Positions 53,185 to 61,017 of a stretch of 64,000 nt of DNA are shown piece after piece. Positions within the stretch are counted from its first letter, which is position 1; each line of letters begins with the position of its first letter. Origin of the DNA: Fen-1258 sp964449775 (lineage in GTDB: Bacteria > Bacteroidota > Ignavibacteria > Ignavibacteriales > Melioribacteraceae); NCBI GenBank assembly GCA_964449775.1, contig CAYVBQ010000002.1, forward strand, positions 62,001 through 126,000, written 5' to 3'. The translations under genes and the position numbers were made by a program. Under the pieces are notes generated by a model that did not search any database, was not told the origin of the DNA, and saw only the letters and a list, made by a program, of their open reading frames with translations.

Positions 53185-53808
53185 TGTCGAAATACTCTCA
53201 AGATAAAGATTACATACTATCCTAATACTAGCATTCCCATAAACAAACTTAATATTCGTGAGCAAGAAAATTTAGAAATAGAAGAACAGAAACTTTTATT
53301 ACTTGGTTACAAATATTTTCACACTTTTTTGAAAGAAGACACAATTTTTGATGAAAAATATTACAAAGAACTTCACCGAATTACTTTTCTTGACTTGTAT
53401 GATTTTGCCGGAAAATACCGGAACTTCAACGTTTCAAAAGGATATACAACATTCTGCCAAGTTCGCTTTCTTCGACAAATGTCGAAAGAAATATTTGGGA
53501 AACTGAAAAAAGAAAATTATTTATGGAACTATTCAGACAAACCAAAAGAAGAGTTCGCTCGAAAAATCACTTTCTTCATGTTCGAATTGATGGCTTTACA
53601 TCCATTCTTTGAATTAAACGGTAGAGTAACAAGATTATTCTTTGATATGATAGCGACATATAATGGCTATAATTATCTCGATTACCAAGATGCACTCGCA
53701 ATTGAAGGTGGAGAGAATAATTATATAGCAGCATCAATTGATTGCATGGCTGGTAACGATGATAAGATGTATCAAATCATCGTGAATGGATTAAATAAAG
53801 CAAAATAA
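53184..53808 (+). pseudogene. Fic-domain toxin, one-base frameshift near the start
   Basis: Starts at ATG 53184 in the TAATG overlap and runs MSKYSQDKDYI before a stop at 53223. One surplus base around 53214-53217 shifts the frame; from 53218 it continues YPNTSIPINKLNIREQENLE, then DLYDFAGKYRN and the Fic motif HPFFELNGRVTR near the C-terminus. Total about 208 residues, as in FicT/VbhT Fic domains, which transfer AMP to target proteins. The motif's first Gly is Leu, a variant found in some Fic subfamilies. The antitoxin gene upstream is intact. Toxin inactivation is what one expects of a decaying module, but a read error is possible. Confidence 0.8.
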
Positions 53809-53849
53809 TCCTACATCTCCCAACCAAACTTTCGAAGAACTAATTTAGT

Positions 53850-53985
53850 ACTTAACGGCGTTGTTCTTAAGCCACTGTCCAGAATTTACCCGCCATTTTT
53901 TGGAGCGGGACAGCAATGCCAATTAACCGCAATAATTTTTTATTTACCTGTCCCACCGTATTTTTGCTGTGAGCGGCTGGTAAGA
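53850..53985. repeat. Cassette-type intergenic repeat, copy E
   Basis: ACTTAACGGCGTTG (about 53862) fits the RYYYAAC core of attC outer boxes. It is followed by a CTGTCC/GGGACAG stem and ACAGCAATGCCAATTAA, shared with copy C at 3375, then GCAATAATTTTTTATTT. It separates the Fic module from the convergent MazEF module. Confidence 0.58.
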
Positions 53986-53989
53986 TTGA

Positions 53990-54310
53990 TTATTCCGAGA
54001 ACATTTCTTTTAAAATATTCAGAACTTTTATTTGCGCTATTATATTTAAAGTATCTATTTTTTTAATCAGTCTTGATTTATCAACAGTTCTGATTTGATC
54101 TAATACGATTTGGCCTTGCTTACCCTCAACTTTACAAGGAACACGTGTTGGGTAATTTTTTAGCTTTGAGGTGAGAGGAGCAATAATTACAGTAGAGATA
54201 TTATGATTCATTTCGTTTGGAGAAATAATTACACAGGGACAAGTCTTTTTAATTTCACTTCCGATTGTTGGGTCTAGATTAACAAAATAAACTTCAAAAC
54301 GAGAAAACAC
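53990..54310 (-). CDS. mazF: MazF/PemK-family endoribonuclease toxin
   Basis: A 106-residue toxin that cuts mRNA. PemK-type blocks: FEVYFVNLDPTIGSEIKKTCPCVIISPNEMN, TVIIAPLTSK and GQIVLDQIRTVDKSRL. The start is GTG, directly abutting the stop of mazE. All active-site positions appear intact. Confidence 0.93.
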   Translation of the reverse strand: MFSRFEVYFVNLDPTIGSEIKKTCPCVIISPNEMNHNISTVIIAPLTSKLKNYPTRVPCKVEGKQGQIVLDQIRTVDKSRLIKKIDTLNIIAQIKVLNILKEMFSE

Positions 54311-54568
54311 TTACCACTCCCATTCTTCTTTATCCCACTTTGATTGTTGAGCTAATGTATCTGAATCTAACAAAATGTCATCCTTATTTTTTGCCATTTT
54401 CTTAAAGGCGGAATCCCAGGATTCTCTGTTATGAGATATTGACTTAATGATTATTTGTCCATCGATGACTTCAAGTTCAACCTCACTTTTAAGACCACTT
54501 TCGTCAATTAACGATTTTGGAATACGAATACCACGTGAATTACCAATTTTTACAACTTTGGTTTTCAT
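54311..54568 (-). CDS. mazE: MazE-family antitoxin (AbrB/SpoVT fold)
   Basis: An 85-residue antitoxin: N-terminal DNA-binding swapped-hairpin domain (VVKIGNSRGIRIPKSLIDESGL) and an acidic C-terminal tail (DDILLDSDTLAQQSKWDKEEWEW) that would occupy MazF. Typical autoregulated pair. Confidence 0.93.
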   Translation of the reverse strand: MKTKVVKIGNSRGIRIPKSLIDESGLKSEVELEVIDGQIIIKSISHNRESWDSAFKKMAKNKDDILLDSDTLAQQSKWDKEEWEW

Positions 54569-54654
54569 ATACTACCTTTTATAGATTAACGTGACCACAA
54601 TGTAATTACATCAGCAAAAACAATCAAGACTAATTTTTACACAATATTTTTAAT

Positions 54655-54702
54655 CAAGTGCAACCTAACGGCGTGGCAATGAAAGCGCCGCCCAGAATTT
54701 GT
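54655..54702. repeat. Cassette-type repeat remnant, copy F
   Basis: ACCTAACGGCGTGGCA (54663-54678) fits the same RYYYAAC-GGCG beginning as copy E, with GCGCC/GGCGT arms around AATGAAA, and runs directly into the duplicated comF 3' end. It marks the right boundary of the toxin-antitoxin insert. Confidence 0.55.
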
Positions 54703-54993
54703 TCCGAGTTTATCGCCAAAGGTATCAGATCGGTTTTAAGAATTCCCATCAATACTAATTCCATCAAACGGAAACGATTCACCGAAACACAAACAAGTTT
54801 AAACCTGGTGGAACGGAAAGAAAATTTAAAAGATTCCTTTTCCATTAAGCAAAAGAATAATTTGAAGGGAAAAACGATTTTACTTTTAGATGATGTTATA
54901 ACCACCGGCGCAACAATTTCCGAATGCGGGAGAATTCTTCTTGATAAAGATACAGCCAATATTTATGCGGCTTCTGTGGCAATTGCGGATTAG
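54703..54993 (+). pseudogene. Duplicated 3' fragment of comF
   Basis: 96 codons matching comF residues 132-227, no insertions or deletions, 9 amino-acid differences (for example S/L, I/F, A/S, R/Q). It lacks the zinc finger and most of the PRTase core but keeps the PRPP loop. An ATG-like start exists upstream in the repeat, yet it cannot encode a working ComF. Together with the full gene it brackets the Fic and MazEF modules, as a displaced 3' end would. Confidence 0.9.
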
Positions 54994-55059
54994 CTTCATT
55001 TTTTTCCACCTCACCCCGCCAAAAAACGGTGGGCAAGCCTTTGTCCCTCTCCTTGTAAA

Positions 55060-55214
55060 ACCAATGCTGTCAATTTAAGATTTTATAGAACACGGATTAC
55101 GCAGATTTTACAGATTATCGCGGATTAAATCTGTGAAAATCAGTGTTATCCGCGTAATCCGCGTTCTATTTTCTATTTTCATATTTCTTTCTACCTACTA
55201 AGTTGACAGCATTG
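55060..55214. mobile_element. 155-bp MITE with 8-bp target duplication (family 4)
   Basis: Flanked by CTTGTAAA at 55052-55059 and 55215-55222. Ends CAATGCTGTCAA and TTGACAGCATTG are exact inverted repeats. Inside is a second palindrome, TAGAACACGGATTACGC against GCGTAATCCGCGTTCTA. It is itself inserted in an older inverted pair (TCCCTCTCCTTG ... AGGAGAGGGA). Confidence 0.8.
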
Positions 55215-55241
55215 CTTGTAAAGGAGAGGGATTTTAAAATC

Positions 55242-56042
55242 TCAAATCTTCTTTTCATATCTAACAGATTGTATCTCTGCGGCAATGGAAAGTGCAATTT
55301 CGTAAGCGGTATCTCCTCCTATCTTCAAACCAATCGGCATGTGAAGTTTAGAGAGATCAATGCCGGAATCAATTTCACTTTTCAGATTGTTAATCATTGC
55401 AGCAGCTTTAGCACGTGAAGCAATAACTCCGATATACTTCTTAACTAAATTTCTGGCGTACAATGTTTTTAAGATATCATAATCAAATTGATGTCCGTAA
55501 GTAACGGCAACAAAATAAGAATCATTTGCCGGAATAAATTGCTCAGCAAATTCTTTGTATTCAGAATAGATGCAATTAATCCCTTTGGCTTTATTTTTTT
55601 CAAATAATTCCTGTCTGTTATCAATCAATATTACATGATATTTAAGTTTACCCAGAATCTCTATCAATGCTTGTCCAACATGTCCGCCGCCGAAAATGTA
55701 GATTACAGGTAAGTTCCTTTCGAATTCGTAGTAGAGCCAAATCTTACCATTGCAGCTCATAGGAACAGTTGTGACATTCGGATCGGCAATAGTCTCATCA
55801 TTAATAAGTAAATATTCTTTCAATAAATTTTCATTGCCGGAAGCCATTAATCTTTTTGATTCTTGAATTGCTTCCATTTCAATAGCACCGCCGCCAACTG
55901 TGCCGTAAGTTTTCCCCTCGTGATCTACTACCATCTTAAATCCGGCTTTACCCGGAGTAGAGCCAGTTGATTTTACAACGGTAACAGTTACAAAATTCCG
56001 GTTCTCTTTTTTTAATTCAATTATCTTGCTGTAAATATCCAT
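55242..56042 (-). CDS. XdhC/CoxI family protein
   Basis: A 266-residue protein: N-terminal XdhC_CoxI domain (ATVVKSTGSTPGKAGFKMVV-like start, GTVGGGAIEMEAI, VPMSCNGKIWLYYEF) and C-terminal Rossmann domain (IYIFGGGHVGQALIEIL). The family inserts molybdenum cofactor into xanthine-dehydrogenase-type enzymes. The usual Gly after the conserved Cys is Asn (SCNG). No molybdoenzyme gene is present in the window. Confidence 0.88.
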   Translation of the reverse strand: MDIYSKIIELKKENRNFVTVTVVKSTGSTPGKAGFKMVVDHEGKTYGTVGGGAIEMEAIQESKRLMASGNENLLKEYLLINDETIADPNVTTVPMSCNGKIWLYYEFERNLPVIYIFGGGHVGQALIEILGKLKYHVILIDNRQELFEKNKAKGINCIYSEYKEFAEQFIPANDSYFVAVTYGHQFDYDILKTLYARNLVKKYIGVIASRAKAAAMINNLKSEIDSGIDLSKLHMPIGLKIGGDTAYEIALSIAAEIQSVRYEKKI

Positions 56043-56044
56043 AA

Positions 56045-56170
56045 AAGCCCATCCCTATCCTTCCCTAAGGGAAGGGTTATTTAAAACTTGATCGAGATAT
56101 TTAATCTTCGACCTTCTTTATAAAATGCTAAACTCAAAACAATCCGCCGCGGCGGATAGAGTAATTTATT
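56045..56170. repeat. Palindromic repeat family 5, copy 1
   Basis: CCCATCCCTATCCTTCCC/GGGAAGGG, then TATTTAATCTTCGACCTTC and CAATCCGCCGCGGCGGAT. The same series stands at 61780-61905. It fills the gap between the XdhC and argS genes. Confidence 0.65.
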
Positions 56171-56186
56171 CGATTAAAATTTTATG

Positions 56187-57815
56187 TTACATTTTCTCGG
56201 GTGCGCTCACACCAAGTATTGATAATCCATTGCGTAATACCGTTTGAATGGCCATACAGAGCGCTATACGCGCTTGAGCAAGGTTCTTTTCGCTGCCGAT
56301 GATTCTGCACTCAGTGTAAAATCTGTGGAAAAGTGCCGCGAGTTCTTCCAAGTATATTGTAATCCGGTGTGTTTCATAATTTTCCGCACTGTAAAGAACA
56401 TCTTCCGGAAATTCAAAAAGTTTTTTAAGAAGATTCTGTTCTTCTTTTGTCGAGAGCAGATTCAAATTCTCTAAAGATGATTCCAGTCCCTCCTCTTTTG
56501 TCATTCGAAGAATAGAAGAAATTCTGGCGTGTGCGTATTGCAGATAGAAAACCGGGTTTTCATCGGATTGTTTCTTCGCCAGATCAAGATCAAAATTAAG
56601 ATGACTGGAAATACTTCTCATGTTAAAGAAGTAACGTACAACATCGCTTCCGACTTCATCAATGAGTTCATCAAGCGTAATGTAGTTCGCTTTTCGGGTC
56701 GACATTTTAACAACTTCACCCTTTTCCATAATCGTAACGAACTGGTGAATCAAAACCTTTACCTTGCCGGCATCATAACCAAGTGCGCGCAATCCGGCTA
56801 GTACATCGGGATAAGTTGCATTGTGGTCTGAACCAAACAGATCAATCATCAAATCATATCCGCGCTCGAACTTTGTAATGTGGTACGCAATATCCGGCAA
56901 ACGGTAAGTCGGTTCACCTGTGGATTTCACAATTACCTTGTCGTTCTCATTGCCAAGTTCGGAAAGTTTCAACCATACAGCGCCTTCATTCTCATAGGAT
57001 AAATTTTTCATTTTAAACTCTTCAAGAAGAGAATTGATCTTTCCTTCTTCATACAGGATATGTTCATTGTAAAAATATTTCATGCGGATCTGAATCCGCT
57101 CCATAGTTTTAATGATCTCTGCAAATATCTCTTTTTCGGCTGCTTGCTTAAATCTTCCCTCAGCATCTTCATTAATAAGTGAATTGCCATTCTCATTTTT
57201 TAATTTAGCGGCAATCTCTTTTATATACTCACCCCGGTAATAATCTTCCGGAAATTCAATCGGTTGTCCGAGCAATTCCAAATAGCGCAAACGAACCGAA
57301 TCACCAAGAACACGCATCTGTCTTCCGGCATTATTGAAATAATATTCCCGGTCAACTGAATAGCCGATCCACTCCAGCATATTGGCAACCGTATCGCCAA
57401 CAACGGCATTACGACCATGCCCGACGGTTAATGGTCCGGTAGGGTTTGCCGAGACAAACTCGACCATAGCTTTTTTGCCGGAGTATTTTTTTGATCTGCC
57501 GAAATTCTCTTTCTGACGGAATATTTCATTCACTATCTGCGTGTTATATGCTTGAGTGAAGTAAAAATTAATAAAACCGGCTCCGGCTATTTCAATTTTC
57601 TCAATTACATTTTTATCAAAGTCTAAATTGGAAATAATTTCTTTGGCTATCTCTTGCGGCTTCAGTTTCAATTTTTTAGCAAGAATCATAGCTGCGTTTG
57701 TAGCGTAATCGCCGTGGGCTTTTTGTGCCGGTACGGTAAAGGTCAAATCAACTTCTTTTAAGTAAGGAAGTTTTGCTTCGGTTTGTTGGAAAAGCTGTAT
57801 TAAATAATTCTTCAA
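56187..57815 (-). CDS. argS: Arginyl-tRNA synthetase
   Basis: A 542-residue class I synthetase. N-terminal Add-1 domain (QKAHGDYATNAAMILAKKL), HIGH region ANPTGPLTVGHGRNAVVGD, KMSKS equivalent KMSTRKANYITLDEL, and a C-terminal anticodon-binding helical domain ending RNGLSILGVSAPEKM. Charges tRNA-Arg. Confidence 0.96.
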   Translation of the reverse strand: MKNYLIQLFQQTEAKLPYLKEVDLTFTVPAQKAHGDYATNAAMILAKKLKLKPQEIAKEIISNLDFDKNVIEKIEIAGAGFINFYFTQAYNTQIVNEIFRQKENFGRSKKYSGKKAMVEFVSANPTGPLTVGHGRNAVVGDTVANMLEWIGYSVDREYYFNNAGRQMRVLGDSVRLRYLELLGQPIEFPEDYYRGEYIKEIAAKLKNENGNSLINEDAEGRFKQAAEKEIFAEIIKTMERIQIRMKYFYNEHILYEEGKINSLLEEFKMKNLSYENEGAVWLKLSELGNENDKVIVKSTGEPTYRLPDIAYHITKFERGYDLMIDLFGSDHNATYPDVLAGLRALGYDAGKVKVLIHQFVTIMEKGEVVKMSTRKANYITLDELIDEVGSDVVRYFFNMRSISSHLNFDLDLAKKQSDENPVFYLQYAHARISSILRMTKEEGLESSLENLNLLSTKEEQNLLKKLFEFPEDVLYSAENYETHRITIYLEELAALFHRFYTECRIIGSEKNLAQARIALCMAIQTVLRNGLSILGVSAPEKM

Positions 57816-57839
57816 AAATTTCTCCGGAGATAGTAAAGA

Positions 57840-58190
57840 CTAATCATCATTTTTAATTTTAGTTATTGGTGCATCGCCCCAAAGTTTTTCGAGGTTGTAA
57901 TAACTTCTTACATCGGCTTTGAAAATGTGAACGATAACATCAAAGTAATCTAGAATTATCCAGTTCATTGTTTGATAACCCTCTTTATGCAAACATCTGA
58001 TCCGGCTTTCAAGAAGTTTATCCTCAACTTCATCTGCAATCGCTTTTACCTGACGGTCAGCATCCGCAGAGCAGATCACAAAGCAATCTGTAATACCGGA
58101 TAGTTTTCTGAGATCAAGTATATTTATATCAAAACCTTTTTTTGATTTAATGATCTCAGCGATCATCTTTGAAAATTTTAATGGATCCAA
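57840..58190 (-). CDS. rsfS: Ribosome silencing factor
   Basis: A 116-residue RsfS/Iojap protein (KKGFDINILDLRKLSGITDCFVICSADADRQVKAIADEVED; MNWIILDYFDVIVHIF). Binds L14 and blocks subunit joining in starvation. Downstream of the LytR_C gene in the common order of this operon. Confidence 0.94.
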   Translation of the reverse strand: MDPLKFSKMIAEIIKSKKGFDINILDLRKLSGITDCFVICSADADRQVKAIADEVEDKLLESRIRCLHKEGYQTMNWIILDYFDVIVHIFKADVRSYYNLEKLWGDAPITKIKNDD

Positions 58191-58292
58191 TTAAACCTCT
58201 ATTTCATTTACTATTTATTTGATTTCGTTTCAGTTTCATTATAGGAAAAAGTATTGATTCCGTACTATCATTTATTTGTATGGTACGATACA

Positions 58293-58820
58293 TTATTTGA
58301 ACGGTGTCAGATTGAAATAATCTCTGCCGATAACAATTGAGACATCCAAAAAATAATCCTTATTGAGCTGCTGAATTACATTTTCGCTTTTGATTCCGAG
58401 CGCTTTTGCAGTCTTAAATGCGTTTGCCATATTCCCGGATCTATCAATTACCAGACTTTCGCTTACATCATCAGAGATATAATTGCCGGACTTAACTACG
58501 TCAAGATTATTTGTGCGAAGAAAATCTGTAAAACGGTCAGCAACCCCGCTAACTCCGCATCCGTTCAAAACTTCAACCTGAATAATATCAGATGCAATTT
58601 GATCCGACGTCTGATCTTCAAATTTATTCTGATTATTTGAAAGCTTGATGAAGATTGAATAACCCATGTAAATGATTACAGCAGCCAGTAGGAAAATTGA
58701 AATATTGAGAAGCAAATTATAGGTGGATGACTTTAAACCAGCCGAATTTGAAGATTTTTTTTTGCCGCCGATATTTTCCAAGTGTGGATTGCGCTCAAAT
58801 ATTAATAAACTCGTGCGCAA
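58293..58820 (-). CDS. LytR C-terminal domain protein
   Basis: Up to 175 residues: one membrane helix (about 35-56), a linker, and a LytR_C domain (IIQVEVLNGCGVSGVADRFTDFLRTNNLDV) at the C-terminus. The first codon in the open frame is TTG 58820; a start closer to NPHLENIGGKKK is possible. Such proteins are envelope-associated and often precede rsfS. Confidence 0.78.
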   Translation of the reverse strand: MRTSLLIFERNPHLENIGGKKKSSNSAGLKSSTYNLLLNISIFLLAAVIIYMGYSIFIKLSNNQNKFEDQTSDQIASDIIQVEVLNGCGVSGVADRFTDFLRTNNLDVVKSGNYISDDVSESLVIDRSGNMANAFKTAKALGIKSENVIQQLNKDYFLDVSIVIGRDYFNLTPFK

Positions 58821-58845
58821 TTTAAGAAAAAACTATCTCTCTTTC

Positions 58846-59346
58846 TCAGAAGCCCCAATTGTTTAGGTAACTATCGCGGTAAAATGGCGAATAAGAACCA
58901 TATCCATACGGAGAATAATAACCGCCGGGTATACTTCTGTATTGAATAATGATGTTCATGTTATCGGTGGGCTTAAAGGTTAATTGAGCGCGGCTTAGGT
59001 ATACTCCGTTAATCTGTTTTGAAAATTCATTTCCGTAAGAATTGTAGGGTGTGTTTACAACGCTGATATCTGTTTCCAAATTTAATCTGTCGCTGAACTT
59101 GTATGCCATACTATTCGTATATGTGCCGAGTGCCATTCCGCCGGTATTTCCAAAGGCAGTGTAGGATAGTCCAAATGAATGACGCATACTGAAATTATCG
59201 GGATTTATAAAACCAAGTATGGAGCCAAAAGAATTATTTTTGACAATTCCGCTTTTGATATCTGGTTTGTTATTGGCTTCATCACGAAATTGAGCGAAAG
59301 TAACCGATACCAGAAAAACGAATATTACTAGAAATAGTCTTTTCAT
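58846..59346 (-). CDS. Hypothetical exported protein
   Basis: A 166-residue protein with signal peptide MKRLFLVIFVFLVSVTFAQ, a beta-rich middle (MRHSFGLSYTAFGNTGGMALGTYTNSMAYKF) and a Gly/Tyr/Pro-rich C-terminus (GYYSPYGYGSYSPFY). Possibly surface-exposed or membrane-associated. Lies 25 bases before the LytR_C gene. Confidence 0.6.
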   Translation of the reverse strand: MKRLFLVIFVFLVSVTFAQFRDEANNKPDIKSGIVKNNSFGSILGFINPDNFSMRHSFGLSYTAFGNTGGMALGTYTNSMAYKFSDRLNLETDISVVNTPYNSYGNEFSKQINGVYLSRAQLTFKPTDNMNIIIQYRSIPGGYYSPYGYGSYSPFYRDSYLNNWGF

Positions 59347-59486
59347 ATTATTACCCGAATATTGTGTTTCTTTAACAACTCAACAGATTAAATAGTTTCT
59401 GTAATTCTCTCGTCTAATTACAGTTCAATTTTATGGCAACTTAGCTTAAGATGCAAGTCAAATCTAATTGTTTTTCATTGATCTCG

Positions 59487-59735
59487 TTATTGCCTAGTCT
59501 TTTTTAATCTACTATAGCGTGCCCTCGCTCTTCCTATTGTCGCTGACCGATAATCTGTATCCTCGTGATATCGCCTTTTAGCTCTTTCAAGAGTTGCCAC
59601 TTGATATTTCAGATCCTTTTGATAGCGTTCCCGCGATTGTTTTTTTAGAAGTTCACGATATTCTTTATTTCCATGATATAATTTTTTCCTCTTTGCATTT
59701 TTCAAAGATTTTTTTTCTAAACTCATTCCGACCAT
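59487..59735 (-). CDS. Small Arg/Lys-rich repeat protein
   Basis: An 82-residue, very basic protein with three or so degenerate units of the kind RYQKDLKY, RRYHEDTDY, RARYSR spaced by about 16-18 residues. Such Arg/Tyr repeats suggest nucleic-acid binding. It adjoins MITE copies and a DUF559 gene. No defined family. Confidence 0.45.
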   Translation of the reverse strand: MVGMSLEKKSLKNAKRKKLYHGNKEYRELLKKQSRERYQKDLKYQVATLERAKRRYHEDTDYRSATIGRARARYSRLKKTRQ

Positions 59736-59756
59736 AATTAAATTTGTTTTGTAATG

Positions 59757-59852
59757 GGACTTATTATGTATTATGAAAATAAACCGAATTCAAAAATTTT
59801 CTATAATGAAATTACCTTTTTAGACTTGTCTAACGAGTTAGAGAAGACTCAT
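59757..59852. mobile_element. MITE family 3, copy 2
   Basis: Shares GAAAATAAACCGAATTCAAA and TTTTCTATA-x-TGAAATTA with the copy at 60336-60438 and ends in GAGAAGACTCAT. An extra segment (CTTGTCTAACGAGTTAG) lies before that end. The DUF559 stop codon and last residues lie in it. Confidence 0.6.
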
Positions 59853-60203
59853 TAATTTCTTTACAATCTCTTTGACAACTCTATCTCTATCAAAAAGAAC
59901 ATCTGTATTTCTGAAGCGAATTACTCTGAGTTTTAAGCTTTCCAAATATCTTGTTCTCTTCTCGTCGTATTCTTTTTGATCATCTTCATTATGATGCTCG
60001 CCGTCTAATTCAATAATTAATTTTTCTTCGGGACAATAAAAATCAACGATGTAATTTCCGATGCTTTGCTGCCTTCTAAACTTTTTACCGTTGAGTTGTC
60101 CCTTCTTCAGTTCATGCCACAAATATTTTTCTGCATCTGTTGGGGAGTTTCTTAATCCCTTTCGTTTCGTCTTCATTTCTTTAAGGTTATGAACTCTATC
60201 CAT
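59838..60203 (-). CDS. DUF559 (Vsr-like) endonuclease-domain protein
   Basis: A 121-residue protein of the DUF559 family, a PD-(D/E)xK fold related to very-short-patch repair nucleases: RNSPTDAEKYLWHELKKGQLNGKKFRRQQSIGNYIVDFYCPEEKLIIELDGEHH, where D-F-Y-C and IIELDG carry the acidic site. The more likely start is MKTKRKGLRNSP (60176 on the same frame). The last four residues (MSLL) are read from a MITE end. Function in the cell is unknown; copies often occur next to mobile elements. Confidence 0.82.
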   Translation of the reverse strand: MDRVHNLKEMKTKRKGLRNSPTDAEKYLWHELKKGQLNGKKFRRQQSIGNYIVDFYCPEEKLIIELDGEHHNEDDQKEYDEKRTRYLESLKLRVIRFRNTDVLFDRDRVVKEIVKKLMSLL

Positions 60204-60224
60204 GATCTTGCTTTCATTTAATTT

Positions 60225-60320
60225 TCAAACCACCCCTTGTATTCCCCTCCTTACTCAAGGAGGGGAAGTTTTTAATTCTCCCTCCTTAGTTAAGGAGGGA
60301 GACAAAGAGGGTGGTTGGAT
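60225..60320. repeat. CCTCCTT palindromic repeat
   Basis: Two stems in tandem: CCCCTCCTTACTCAAGGAGGGG (about 60247) split as CCCCTCCTT-ACTC-AAGGAGGGG, and CTCCCTCCTT-AGTT-AAGGAGGGAG (about 60280). Both belong to the class also seen near 27165. Confidence 0.6.
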
Positions 60321-60335
60321 TTTTTTATTTCATAA

Positions 60336-60438
60336 ATGAGGCGTATCTAAAAAGGTCTATTCCGTTATTATGGATTGTGAAAATAAACCGAATTCAAAAC
60401 TTTTCTATACTGAAATTATCTTTTTAGAGAAGACTCAT
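60336..60438. mobile_element. MITE family 3, copy 3
   Basis: A 103-bp element with ends ATGAGGCGTATCTAAAAAG and, inverted, ATGAGTCTTCTCTAAAAAG. The right end supplies the stop codon of the RidA-family gene. Confidence 0.68.
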
Positions 60439-60899
60439 GTATTAACTCTAACAATCATCTCAACCTCAACGGGAGCGTTCATCGGCAGTTCGTTCACGCC
60501 AACAGCGCTGCGCGCGTGCTTACCTGCTTCACCAAATACTTGACCTAGAAAATCCGATGCACCGTTTGCAATCTTTGGCTGAGCAGTAAAACCGACGGCT
60601 GAACTTACAAATACTGTGAGCTTTACTATCTGTTCAACTTTATCCAAATTGCCGATCAACGCCTTAACAGCACTAAGACAATTAATTGCCGATATCTTAG
60701 CGCACTCAATTCCTTTTTCCTCCGTTACCTCATATCCAACTCTACCCTCGGCAATTAATTTTCCATTAACAAAAGGAAGCTGTCCGGATGTAAAAATTAG
60801 ATTGCCGCTTTTCTGAGCCGGAATATAGGTAGCAAGGGGTTTTGGCGGTGTAGAAGGTAATTCATAACCGATAATCTCTTTGATCTTCTGCTCAATCAT
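60435..60899 (-). CDS. RidA/YjgF-family protein
   Basis: A protein of about 154 residues, of the RidA_2 type that deaminates reactive enamine/imine intermediates or has a related role. Blocks: YIPAQKSGNLIFTSGQLPFVNGKL, ISAINCLSAVKALIGNLDKV, ARSAVGVNELPMNAPVEVEMI (the last with Arg and Glu of the site). Start at 60899 (MIEQKIKEI), behind GAGGAAG; the frame is open to 60935. The TGA stop comes from a MITE end. Confidence 0.9.
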   Translation of the reverse strand: MIEQKIKEIIGYELPSTPPKPLATYIPAQKSGNLIFTSGQLPFVNGKLIAEGRVGYEVTEEKGIECAKISAINCLSAVKALIGNLDKVEQIVKLTVFVSSAVGFTAQPKIANGASDFLGQVFGEAGKHARSAVGVNELPMNAPVEVEMIVRVNT

Positions 60900-61017
60900 T
60901 TCTTCCTCAGTAAATTTTCTGCATAAATATATCAAAAAAATTATGATAAAATCCTCCGTAATTATTTCTTGATTAAAAGTCTGCTATTTATCTTTGCACA
61001 CAAAATCGGAGATTGAG

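Noticed and set aside
54658..54993. A 111-codon frame as a second working ComF
   Set aside because: The first 15 codons are cassette-type repeat and the N-terminal two thirds of ComF are missing; it is a duplicated 3' fragment.
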